Below are positions 1-5,375 of a DNA stretch of 5,375 nucleotides, piece by piece (positions within the stretch are counted from its first letter, which is position 1; every line of letters starts with the position of its first letter). The stretch covers positions 1 to 5,375 of the forward strand of contig JAUUYK010000088.1 in the NCBI GenBank assembly GCA_030588285.1, written 5' to 3'. The notes beneath the pieces are model-generated. The model searched no databases, was not told where the DNA came from, and worked only from the letters and a program-made list of their open reading frames with translations. The stretch is from Kiritimatiellales bacterium (GTDB lineage Bacteria > Verrucomicrobiota > Kiritimatiellia > Kiritimatiellales > Pontiellaceae). The position numbers and the translations under genes were made by a program.

Positions 1-684
1 ACCGGAAAAGGCATAGAAGTCAGCATCCAATGCCTGAACATCCACGGGAATATGCGGAACGGCCTGCGCGCCATCGACCAAAACGGAAACCCCGATGGCA
101 TGCGCGGCATCGATCATTTCTTTAATCGGATTCACCGTTCCCAGCGCGTTAGAAACATGCACCACCGAAAGCAACTTTGTTTTTTCAGAGAGGAGCTCGG
201 CAAAGCGGTCCATATCCAATTCGCCCTTATCAGAAATGGGCACAACTTTGAGCACCGCGCCCGTCTGTTCGCAAACCATTTGCCACGGAACAATATTGGA
301 GTGGTGCTCCATGTGGGTGATCAAAATTTCATCGCCTTTCTGCAAGCGCGGGCGGGCATAGCACTGCGCCACCAGATTAATCGACTCGGTGGTGCCGCGG
401 GTAAAAATTACTTCATGAACGCAGGCGGCATTCACAAAACCACGAACGGCCACTCGGGCGTCGTCGTACAGATTCGTCGATTCTTGACTCAGCGTATGGA
501 CGCCACGATGCACGTTGGAATAGTTATTTTCGTATAGCTCTTTGATGGCATTAATCACCTGAACCGGACGTTGAGCCGACGCGCCGTTATCAAGGTATAC
601 CAGCGGTTTTCCGTGGATCTCTCGTTTTAAGATCGGGAAATCGTTGCGAATCGAAACAACATCATATTGAGCAGTATTATTCAT
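1..684 (-). CDS. sufS: SufS cysteine desulfurase, N-terminal part, cut by the left edge
   Basis: SufS is a PLP enzyme that converts L-cysteine to alanine and leaves a persulfide on its own cysteine; the sulfur is then passed to the SufBCD scaffold. The minus strand is open from the ATG at 684 to base 1, giving 228 codons of an expected 400-420. It reads as a group II desulfurase: DFPILKREIHGKPLVYLDNGASAQ near the N-terminus is split here as DFPILKREIHGKPL (15-28) and VYLDNGASAQ (29-38), followed by VHRGVHTLS (58-66), RGTTESINLVA (96-106), MEHHSNIVPWQ (125-135) and VDGAQAV (203-209). His127, Asp204 and Gln207 match the PLP-contacting residues of E. coli SufS (His123, Asp200, Gln203) at a constant offset of four. 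The last codons read FSG, so the PLP lysine of the FSGHK motif should be residue 230, just outside. The start overlaps the sufD stop (ATGA), and AAGG at 692-695 can serve as its Shine-Dalgarno, which suggests translational coupling. The persulfide cysteine cannot be seen. The SufS rather than IscS or CsdA assignment rests on motif similarity and operon context. Confidence 0.96.
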   Translation of the reverse strand, partial: MNNTAQYDVVSIRNDFPILKREIHGKPLVYLDNGASAQRPVQVINAIKELYENNYSNVHRGVHTLSQESTNLYDDARVAVRGFVNAACVHEVIFTRGTTESINLVAQCYARPRLQKGDEILITHMEHHSNIVPWQMVCEQTGAVLKVVPISDKGELDMDRFAELLSEKTKLLSVVHVSNALGTVNPIKEMIDAAHAIGVSVLVDGAQAVPHIPVDVQALDADFYAFSG

Positions 685-1871
685 GCAGAAACCTTTTCTA
701 ACCAGTGGTGAACCAGCGCTTCCATCCTCGCCTTGACCACCAAATTTTTCACCTCGTCCAACACTTCGTTGGCAAAAGCAAAGGTCAGCATGGCCTTGCC
801 ACGTTCCGGATCAATTCCGCGAGTTTGCAGATAGTAGAGTGCCACTTCATCGAGCTCCCCAATCGTTGCCCCATGGGTGCACTTCACATCGTCGGCATAA
901 ATTTCGAGCTGGGGCAGCGTATTCACTTTTGCCCCGCGACTCAGCAACAGATTTTTATTCGACTGAATCGCATCCGTTTGTTGAGCATCGGGTTGAACCA
1001 AAATCCGCCCGCAAAAAACAGCGCGCGATTTTTCATCGAGAATCCCTTTATACAACTCATGGCTATTGCACTCCGGCACGGCATGATCCATGAAAAGATG
1101 AGTGTCGAAATGCTGTTTTTCATTCAGCAAATAAATCCCGTTGCAAATGGCCAAGCCGCCCTTCCCCGCCAGCTTCCCACGAATATCGTTGCGTCCGAGT
1201 GCCGACCCCAGTGTGACCACATGGTTGCTAAAAACAGCATCGGCCCCCACGTGCGCTTCCACCGTTTGAAAATGATACGACGTTTTACTTTCCTGTTGCA
1301 CCTTATAGTGGTCGACCGATCCGCCGTCGCCGACAAAAACTTCCGTCACCGCATTCGTCCAATAGGTTGCGCTCGATGCCCCGATGTATTCTTCCAGCAC
1401 CGTGACCTTTGCATTTTTTCCGCAGGAGATGAAATTTCGCAGGTGAAACGCCGCCCCATCGACATCGGCCAAAAAGACCAGATGAATCGGTTCGTCTAAT
1501 TCAACGTCCTCGCTTATTTCAATACATGCGCCGTCCGAAAAATGGCCGGTATTGGCCGCCACAAATGCGCTTTGGGTATCGGCCAATGTTCCTAAGCGAG
1601 AATCGGCCAAATCCAAGATAGAGCCAATTGATACCCCGTTCGGTAGATTTTTAAAATTCGATTTTTCAACGGACAGTTTTCCATTTTCAAAAACCACCGT
1701 AATTTTTCCCGTCGGTTCAAACGATAAAGTACTCGTTTTCCACTCGTTGGAAAACTCGGTATTGGCCATCCGAGAAACATCGGTAAATCGCCACAGCTCT
1801 TCTTTTGTGGTCGGGAAGCCGCGCTCGTTAAAGTCCGCCACCGCCTTTTCGCGTTGTTTATTAAAATTCAT
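681..1871 (-). CDS. sufD: SufD, scaffold subunit of the SufBCD complex
   Basis: SufD pairs with SufB and two SufC ATPases in the cytosolic SufBC2D scaffold, where it is linked to iron entry and cluster building. The 396 residues have the family layout. A helical N-terminus contains GFPTTKEELWRFTDV (18-32), a beta-helix middle follows, and the conserved C-terminal core runs through GRILVQPDAQQTDA (288-301), NLLLSRGAKVNTLPQLEIYA (307-326) and DDVKCTHGATIGEL (327-340). Cys331 and His333 correspond to the C358/H360 pair of E. coli SufD; the histidine is implicated in cluster assembly. The C-terminal helices follow, with YYLQTRGI (346-353). An in-frame TAG lies four codons before the ATG, so no longer start exists. 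The ribosome site is weak (TAGG, 11 bases upstream). The gap from sufC is 65 bp, and the stop overlaps the sufS start. The protein is slightly shorter than the E. coli one, the difference lying in the variable N-terminal half. I see no frameshift. Confidence 0.96.
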   Translation of the reverse strand: MNFNKQREKAVADFNERGFPTTKEELWRFTDVSRMANTEFSNEWKTSTLSFEPTGKITVVFENGKLSVEKSNFKNLPNGVSIGSILDLADSRLGTLADTQSAFVAANTGHFSDGACIEISEDVELDEPIHLVFLADVDGAAFHLRNFISCGKNAKVTVLEEYIGASSATYWTNAVTEVFVGDGGSVDHYKVQQESKTSYHFQTVEAHVGADAVFSNHVVTLGSALGRNDIRGKLAGKGGLAICNGIYLLNEKQHFDTHLFMDHAVPECNSHELYKGILDEKSRAVFCGRILVQPDAQQTDAIQSNKNLLLSRGAKVNTLPQLEIYADDVKCTHGATIGELDEVALYYLQTRGIDPERGKAMLTFAFANEVLDEVKNLVVKARMEALVHHWLEKVSA

Positions 1872-1936
1872 AATTATACCAACCTAAACCGGCACCCTTC
1901 AGTATTCAAAAATTCACGTTTAATCGTCGACATGCA

Positions 1937-2695
1937 CTACGGGCCTTCTTCGCCAACCCATGAAGCATAGCCATCGTTTTCCAACTCCAGTGCCAGCTCT
2001 TTTCCGCCGGTTTTCACGATCTGTCCGTGTACCATTACATGCACAAAGTCAGGCACAATATAGTCGAGTAAACGTTGATAATGGGTGATCACCAGAAATC
2101 CGCGATCCGGACTGCGCAGAGCGTTCACTCCGTCGGAAACAATCCGCAGGGCATCGATATCAAGACCCGAGTCGGTTTCGTCTAAAATGCCGAGTTTCGG
2201 TTCAAGCATTGCCATCTGAAAAATTTCATTACGCTTCTTTTCACCACCGGAAAAGCCGGAGTTCACCGCGCGCGCCAAAAGGTCTTCGCGAATATTAACA
2301 ATCTTCTTTTTCTCTTCAATTAGGTCGAGAAAGTCCATGGCGTCGAGTTGCTCTTCACCGCGATATTCACGAACCGCATTCACCGCCGCTTTAAGAAAAT
2401 ACATATTGCTGATGCCGGGAATTTCGACCGGATATTGGAACGCCAGAAATAGACCCGCCCGCGCTCGTTCATGAGCCACCAAATCATCGAGGTTCTCGCC
2501 ATCGAAAAGAATTCCGCCTTGCGTCTTTTCGTAGACTTCGTTGCCCGCCAGCACATTTGAAAGCGTACTTTTACCGGAACCATTCGGCCCCATAATAGCA
2601 TGAACTTCGCCCGGATTAATGGTTAGATTAATCCCTTTCAGGATTTTATTTCCTGCCACATTCGCGTGCAGGTCTTTTATTTCAAGTAACGCCAT
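1937..2695 (-). CDS. sufC: SufC, ABC-type ATPase of the SufBCD complex
   Basis: SufC is the soluble ABC ATPase that binds SufB and SufD; its ATP-driven dimerisation reshapes the scaffold for cluster assembly. It is not a transporter, and no membrane partner is encoded here. The 252 residues match the family's usual length of about 250. Walker [10 protein letters not shown] is at 36-44, the Q-loop FQYPVEIPG at 86-94 (Gln87), the signature [11 protein letters not shown] at 148-158, Walker B LGILDET at 168-174 (Asp172, catalytic Glu173), the D-loop SGLD at 176-179 and the switch histidine at 205 in [17 protein letters not shown] and SGGEKKRNE distinguish SufC from other ABC ATPases. The ATG at 2695 has a strong Shine-Dalgarno, GGAGAA (2701-2706), five bases upstream. 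It lies 77 bp after sufB and 65 bp before sufD on the same strand, consistent with one operon. Nothing is missing or odd in the protein. Confidence 0.98.
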   Translation of the reverse strand: MALLEIKDLHANVAGNKILKGINLTINPGEVHAIMGPNGSGKSTLSNVLAGNEVYEKTQGGILFDGENLDDLVAHERARAGLFLAFQYPVEIPGISNMYFLKAAVNAVREYRGEEQLDAMDFLDLIEEKKKIVNIREDLLARAVNSGFSGGEKKRNEIFQMAMLEPKLGILDETDSGLDIDALRIVSDGVNALRSPDRGFLVITHYQRLLDYIVPDFVHVMVHGQIVKTGGKELALELENDGYASWVGEEGP

Positions 2696-2700
2696 TCTAA

Positions 2701-2706
2701 TTCTCC
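2701..2706 (-). promoter_or_regulatory. Ribosome binding site of sufC
   Basis: The minus strand reads GGAGAA five bases before the sufC ATG. It is the closest match to the anti-Shine-Dalgarno among the junctions of this operon. By contrast, sufD has only a distant TAGG. This could favour SufC output, fitting its two copies per SufBC2D complex, but that is inference. Confidence 0.75.
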
Positions 2707-2743
2707 ATTCAAAATATTCTCATCCACCGGTTTTTCAGATTAT

Positions 2744-2761
2744 CCGACGTCTAAAAGTCGG
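2744..2761 (-). other. Small inverted repeat in the sufB-sufC gap
   Basis: The arms CCGAC (2744-2748) and GTCGG (2757-2761) flank an 8-base loop, so the sufB-sufC transcript could fold a weak 5-bp stem shortly after the sufB stop. No U-run follows, so it does not look like an intrinsic terminator. It could be a processing or stability element, or chance. Confidence 0.25.
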
Positions 2762-2772
2762 TGAATTCATGG

Positions 2773-4242
2773 TTATCCAACCGAGCCTTCCAAACTGATG
2801 CCCAACAATTTTTGGGCTTCCACAGCAAACTCCATCGGGAGTTCTTTAAATACTTCCTTGCAGAATCCGTTCACGATCAGGCCAACAGCCTCTTCCGTAT
2901 CCAACCCACGCTGATTACAGTAGAAAATCTGATCCTCGCCAATTTTAGTGGTTGTCGCTTCGTGTTCCACCTGCGCCGTCGGATTGCTCACATCAATATA
3001 AGGGAACGTATGCGCCCCGCATTTATCGCCAATCAGCATCGAATCGCACTGCGAAAAATTGCGCGCATTTTCAGCACTTTCAACCACCTTCACCATACCG
3101 CGATAGGTGCTCTGCGCCCGACCCGCCGAGATGCCTTTGCTGATAATCGTGCTACTGGTATTTTTCCCGATGTGGATCATTTTCGAGCCGGTGTCAGCCT
3201 GCTGATGATTATTGGTTACCGCAACCGAATAAAATTCGCCGACCGAGTTATTTCCCTTTAAAACACAACTCGGATATTTCCAAGTAATGGCGGAACCGGT
3301 CTCCACTTGTGTCCACGAAATTTTGGAATTATCGCCACGGCAATGACCCCGTTTGGTAACAAAATTATAGATGCCGCCCTTCCCGTCCTTATCGCCGGGA
3401 TACCAGTTTTGCACCGTGGAATACTTAATCTGTGCATCCTCGTGAGCCACCAATTCGACCACCGCCGCGTGCAACTGATTTTCATCGCGTTTCGGAGCCG
3501 TACACCCTTCTAGATAGCTAACATATGAACCTTTTTCGGCCACAATTAACGTCCGTTCAAACTGTCCCGTATTCGCCGCATTAATTCGGAAATAGGTAGA
3601 AAGCTCCATGGGGCAACGAACCCCTTTGGGAATGTAGCAAAACGATCCATCGGAAAAGACCGCCGAATTAAGCGTGGCATAATAATTGTCCTTATACGAA
3701 ATCACCGTGCCTAAATACTTCTTCACCAGTTCAGGATGTTCCTTCACCGCCTCCGAAAAAGATCCAAAAATAATACCCATTTCGTTCAGACTCTTCTTAA
3801 AGGTGGTCGCCACAGAAACGGAATCGAACACCGCATCCACCGCCACCTTCGGCGCCGATTCAACCCCGGCTAAAACTTCCTGTTCCCCCAGTGGAATGCC
3901 TAATTTTTTGTAGGTTTCAAGTAATTCGGGATCGACGTCATCAAGACTCTTCGGCCCATCGATTTTTTGCTTCGGGGCTGAATAATAACTCAGCGCCTGA
4001 TAATCGATCGGCGGAAATTCAACCTTGGCCCAAGTTGGCGGATCGAGCGTGAGCCAGTGGTGAAAGGCTTTCACGCGCCACTCCGTCAACCACTCCGGCT
4101 CTTCTTTGCGTTTGGAAATTTCGCGAACAATCTCTTCGCTCAATCCCGGCGGAAGGCTATCGCTTTCGATATCGGTCACGAAACCGTACTTATAGTCCTT
4201 ATCCGTGAGTTCATCGAAAGATTTTTCGTCTTCAATCTTCAT
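2773..4242 (-). CDS. sufB: SufB, main scaffold subunit of the SufBCD complex
   Basis: SufB receives sulfur from the desulfurase system and, with SufC and SufD, builds the nascent Fe-S cluster in the cytosol. The 489 residues are close to E. coli SufB (495). The N-terminal region includes [19 protein letters not shown] (33-51) and the conserved helix [10 protein letters not shown] (55-64). The beta-helix core has [16 protein letters not shown] (186-201), [15 protein letters not shown] (207-221) and [20 protein letters not shown] (245-264). The C-terminal part has [20 protein letters not shown] (398-417), [17 protein letters not shown] (426-442) and VNGFCKEVF (457-465). Cys399 and Glu428 match E. 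coli Cys405 and Glu434 at an offset of six, the residues proposed for nascent cluster binding; Cys247 matches the sulfur-accepting Cys254 region. The start is the ATG at 4242, preceded by AGGA (4248-4251) with five bases spacing. The 68-bp gap after the regulator contains a palindrome. The combination of SufB-specific motifs and a sufC neighbour leaves little doubt. Confidence 0.98.
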   Translation of the reverse strand: MKIEDEKSFDELTDKDYKYGFVTDIESDSLPPGLSEEIVREISKRKEEPEWLTEWRVKAFHHWLTLDPPTWAKVEFPPIDYQALSYYSAPKQKIDGPKSLDDVDPELLETYKKLGIPLGEQEVLAGVESAPKVAVDAVFDSVSVATTFKKSLNEMGIIFGSFSEAVKEHPELVKKYLGTVISYKDNYYATLNSAVFSDGSFCYIPKGVRCPMELSTYFRINAANTGQFERTLIVAEKGSYVSYLEGCTAPKRDENQLHAAVVELVAHEDAQIKYSTVQNWYPGDKDGKGGIYNFVTKRGHCRGDNSKISWTQVETGSAITWKYPSCVLKGNNSVGEFYSVAVTNNHQQADTGSKMIHIGKNTSSTIISKGISAGRAQSTYRGMVKVVESAENARNFSQCDSMLIGDKCGAHTFPYIDVSNPTAQVEHEATTTKIGEDQIFYCNQRGLDTEEAVGLIVNGFCKEVFKELPMEFAVEAQKLLGISLEGSVG

Positions 4243-4266
4243 GTATATCCTAATGTAAAAAGGTCG

Positions 4267-4284
4267 TGCATCGGTTCCGATGCA
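4267..4284 (-). promoter_or_regulatory. Palindrome in the regulator-sufB gap (hairpin or operator)
   Basis: TGCATCGG (4267-4274) and CCGATGCA (4277-4284) are exact reverse complements around two bases. In the operon transcript this would be a 7-bp stem with a GAAC tetraloop, followed after CGACC by five uridines (4256-4260 region) and then the sufB ribosome site. It could be a weak, partial terminator that lowers sufB relative to the regulator, a processing site, or a protein-binding dyad. The U-run starts about five bases after the stem, so a strong terminator is unlikely. Confidence 0.45.
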
Positions 4285-4310
4285 AAATTTAATCGCGAGA
4301 GAATCCGGCG

Positions 4311-4706
4311 TTAACCGTCCGACATATCCGCAAGGCTTATTTTCTGCAACGCGACGATCACCGATTTATTGATTTTCTGCCAGCTATTGCTCACTAAGCA
4401 GCCGCGCTCGCACCCCTCGATGGTAGAACATTCTGTAATGGCCAAAGGACCTTCAACCGCCTCGATAATCTCGGCCACACTAATCTGGTCAGCCTGCTTA
4501 GAAAGCGAATAGCCCCCTTTACTGCCCTGATGCGATTTAAGAATCCCACCCTGCGTTAAAATCTTGAGCACCTTACTCACCGTTGGCAACGGAACATCGA
4601 TAATGGCAGAAAGATCTTTAGCATTATGCAACTCCTCCCTCCCTTGATTGGCCATGTGTGCCAGCAAAATAAAACCGTAGTCTGTAATTTTTGTAATCCG
4701 TAACAT
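4311..4706 (-). CDS. Rrf2-family regulator of the SUF operon, likely Fe-S sensing
   Basis: This is a 131-residue winged-helix repressor of the IscR/Rrf2 family, most like the SUF-specific subgroup found ahead of suf genes. The N-terminus [12 protein letters not shown] is typical of that subgroup. The helix-turn-helix spans about residues 27-50 ([20 protein letters not shown]), and the wing is GSKGGYSL (61-68). The segment [12 protein letters not shown] (82-93) leads into the ligand region, with Cys93, Cys99 and Cys103. E. coli IscR uses Cys92, Cys98 and Cys104 for a [2Fe-2S] cluster, so a cluster is plausible, but the last spacing is shorter by two. The tail [20 protein letters not shown] is also subgroup-like. 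The ATG at 4706 is chosen because the family starts there and GAGG (4712-4715) stands five bases upstream; a longer frame from 4832 would add 42 unrelated residues and run through the promoter. Position at the head of the operon suggests autoregulation and control of sufBCDS (inference). Confidence 0.93.
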   Translation of the reverse strand: MLRITKITDYGFILLAHMANQGREELHNAKDLSAIIDVPLPTVSKVLKILTQGGILKSHQGSKGGYSLSKQADQISVAEIIEAVEGPLAITECSTIEGCERGCLVSNSWQKINKSVIVALQKISLADMSDG

Positions 4707-4711
4707 GTTAA

Positions 4712-4715
4712 CCTC
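4712..4715 (-). promoter_or_regulatory. Ribosome binding site that fixes the regulator start
   Basis: The minus strand reads GAGG, then TTAAC, then the ATG at 4706. The five-base spacing is good and supports this start over the upstream in-frame ATG at 4832. Confidence 0.7.
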
Positions 4716-4723
4716 GGTAAAAA

Positions 4724-4747
4724 TACCATACCTAAATAGTCTTAATT
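4724..4747 (+). promoter_or_regulatory. Candidate operator A, downstream of the promoter
   Basis: The plus strand reads TACCATACCTAAATAGT followed by CTTAATT. It matches element B (4797-4820), read on the other strand, at 18 of 24 positions, including the unbroken 9-mer CTAAATAGT. It sits 17 bases upstream of the regulator's start codon, next to its ribosome site. Its core on the sense strand, GACTATTTAG followed by GTAT, resembles the IscR type 1 half-site pattern (GACT, an A/T-rich centre, then AG and TAT), although the dyad is shorter. Operator function is inferred. Confidence 0.5.
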
Positions 4748-4794
4748 GCGCACACCGTAACAGAAGGCCGAACCCGCACAAGCCTTTTATAACA

Positions 4795-4822
4795 ATTTTA
4801 GTACTATTTAGATAAGGTACAA
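4795..4822 (-). promoter_or_regulatory. Candidate promoter of the regulator-suf operon
   Basis: On the minus strand a -35-like TTGTAC (4817-4822) is followed after 16 bases by TAAAAT (4795-4800), which matches the -10 consensus at five of six positions. The -35 box is poor (three of six), as is common for regulated promoters. Transcription would start near 4788 and leave a leader of about 80 bases. The spacer is occupied by element B, so a repressor bound there would block polymerase. No transcript data are available here. Confidence 0.4.
4797..4820 (-). promoter_or_regulatory. Candidate operator B, inside the promoter
   Basis: Read on the minus strand, this is TACCTTATCTAAATAGT followed by ACTAAAA, the partner of element A in opposite orientation. 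It fills the spacer of the proposed promoter and touches both boxes. The two elements are separated by 49 bases. The likely ligand is the Rrf2 protein encoded directly downstream, since this family usually represses its own operon; this remains inference. Confidence 0.5.
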
Positions 4823-4856
4823 ACAAGCACACCGATTATGCATAGAAAATTGACCG

Positions 4857-4904
4857 AAAAACCCCCGCAAAAACACCCCTAAAAACACCCCTAAAAACAC
4901 CGAC
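4857..4904. repeat. 12-bp tandem repeat, about four units
   Basis: Two identical units AAAAACACCCCT occupy 4869-4880 and 4881-4892. A third, AAAAACACCGAC, follows at 4893-4904, and a diverged unit AAAAACCCCCGC precedes at 4857-4868. It is noncoding on both strands as far as I can tell and forms the left half of the A-tract region. Confidence 0.75.
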
Positions 4905-4948
4905 CAGGTCCGCTTAAAAACCCACGAGAAAAAGTCAAAAGGGAAAAA
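4857..4948. other. A-tracts at roughly helical spacing upstream of the promoter
   Basis: Tracts of four or five A on the plus strand begin at 4857, 4869, 4881, 4893, 4916, 4929, 4937 and 4944. Most are 11-13 bases apart, with one tract missing around 4905 and a closer pair at the end. Repeated A-tracts near the helical repeat tend to bend DNA. They lie 35-130 bases upstream of the proposed -35 box, where curvature or A/T-rich contacts can affect transcription. Curvature is inferred from spacing only; 12 bases is longer than the ideal 10.5, so the bend may be partly out of plane. Confidence 0.4.
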
Positions 4949-4978
4949 CATAGAAGACCGAACAGAAAATAAATCCAC

Positions 4979-5280
4979 CACCCGCTGCGCTTAAGCCACC
5001 AAGAGCACCAAGAAAACCTACACCCAAATCAGTCTGTTCTTCGTGTCCTTCGAGTCTTCGTGATTAATTCCCTTCCCGTTGGGTTTCAAACACCCGCTGC
5101 GCTTAAGACACCAAGAGCACCAAGAAAATCTACGTCTAAATTATTCTGTTCTTCGTGCCCTTCGAGCCTTCGTGGTTAATTTCCCCTTCAGCGAGTTTTT
5201 CAACCACCCGCGTTGCTGGAGGTCACGGAGACTCGGAGAGTCCTGTTGCTCCGTGTCTTTGTACCTCTGTGGTAAAAAAC
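4979..5280. repeat. Degenerate tandem array of three units built from CACNRAG heptamers
   Basis: Three units begin with CACCCGC at 4979, 5091 and 5205, a period of 112-114 bases. Units 1 and 2 are close copies: about ten mismatches and one indel over the first 90 bases, including the shared starts CACCCGCTGCGCTTAAG. Unit 3 keeps the opening and the fold but has different arm sequence. Each unit has a left arm of heptamers (CACCAAG twice in units 1-2; CACGGAG and CTCGGAG in unit 3) and a right arm whose reverse complement has the same kind of heptamer (CACGAAG, CTCGAAG, CACGAAG; or CACAGAG, TACAAAG, CACGGAG) every 8-9 bases. The arms are therefore an imperfect inverted repeat. Open frames across it give low-complexity HQEHQE and LRALRAFV-like peptides and are best read as spurious. 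Similar dispersed repeats are, from memory, common in environmental genomes of several phyla. Confidence 0.75.
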
Positions 5281-5375
5281 CTGCACAGAATCGGTGCAAC
5301 GGGAAGTTCGAGACCCCTTGGACCTGAGTGTTACTAAATAGGTTCATAAATCGGCGGGACTCACCACGCTTACTC
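5281..5375. other. Unassigned right-hand end
   Basis: No gene or RNA can be supported here. The only local structures are a short inverted repeat (TGCAC 5282-5286, GTGCA 5294-5298) and a CTAAATAG octamer at 5334-5341 that matches the core of the two candidate operators. Confidence 0.4.

Noticed and set aside
52..537. Plus-strand open frame of 161 codons opposite sufS
   Set aside because: It is a shadow of the sufS frame, which carries MEHHSNIVPW and VDGAQAV on the minus strand.
705..1499. Long plus-strand open frame of 264 codons opposite sufD
   Set aside because: It lies entirely antisense to sufD, whose conserved motifs are clear, and its translation shows no recognisable domain.
1872..1880. 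TGGTATAAT, an extended -10-like box just before sufD
   Set aside because: Transcription would begin inside the first sufD codons, and there is no -35 match upstream, so it cannot drive sufD from its ATG.
2761..3261. Plus-strand open frame of 166 codons opposite sufB
   Set aside because: It is antisense to the most conserved part of sufB; the open frame follows from codon bias on the coding strand.
4707..4832. Upstream extension of the regulator to an ATG at 4832
   Set aside because: The 42 extra residues have no family counterpart, would cover the promoter and both elements, and the ATG at 4706 has a well-placed GAGG.
4902..4912. GACC-A-GGTC dyad near T-rich sequence as a terminator
   Set aside because: The arms are four bases with a one-base loop, which cannot fold as a hairpin; no gene ends here.
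4855..5280. CRISPR array
   Set aside because: The 12-bp units have no spacers, and the 112-bp units are diverged direct copies with inverted arms rather than identical short repeats separated by unique spacers.
5079..5347. Short open frames on both strands through the repeat array
   Set aside because: Their peptides only translate the heptamer repeats, they overlap each other on both strands, and no convincing ribosome site was seen.

Overview
The window holds one minus-strand SUF iron-sulfur cluster assembly operon, read from right to left: an Rrf2-family regulator (4706-4311), sufB (4242-2773), sufC (2695-1937), sufD (1871-681) and the first 228 codons of sufS (684 to the left edge). All five reading frames are intact and their key residues are present. 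The complete genes have family-typical lengths. sufS is cut by the window edge just before its PLP-binding lysine. No sufA, sufE, sufU or sufT is visible; a sulfur-transfer partner could lie beyond the left edge.

Region by region: 1-684 is sufS, overlapping sufD by ATGA. 681-4242 is sufD, sufC and sufB, separated by short leaders of 65 and 77 bp. 4243-4310 is a 68-bp gap with a near-perfect 18-bp palindrome between the regulator and sufB. 4311-4706 is the regulator. 4707-4830 is its control region, with a plausible promoter and two 24-bp elements in opposite orientation that share the 9-mer CTAAATAGT. 4857-4948 is a run of A-tracts spaced about 12 bp apart, including a 12-bp tandem repeat. 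4979-5280 is a degenerate tandem array of three roughly 112-bp units built from CACCAAG/CACGAAG/CACGGAG-type heptamers. 5281-5375 holds nothing I can assign.

How the genes work together: SufS takes sulfur from cysteine. SufB, SufC and SufD form the ATP-dependent scaffold that builds the cluster. The Rrf2 protein carries three cysteines and probably senses cluster supply, repressing the operon through the paired elements. That control circuit is inferred from sequence, not shown.

Organism: a bacterium of moderate GC. The regulator resembles the SUF-specific Rrf2 subgroup first described from Xanthomonas-type operons. The dispersed CACNRAG-type repeats are, from memory, common in genomes of the Planctomycetes-Verrucomicrobia-Kiritimatiellota group and some other environmental phyla. 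I lean weakly to a Verrucomicrobia/Kiritimatiellota-like source. I do not see a wholly new system; the most interesting parts are the operator architecture and the repeat array.
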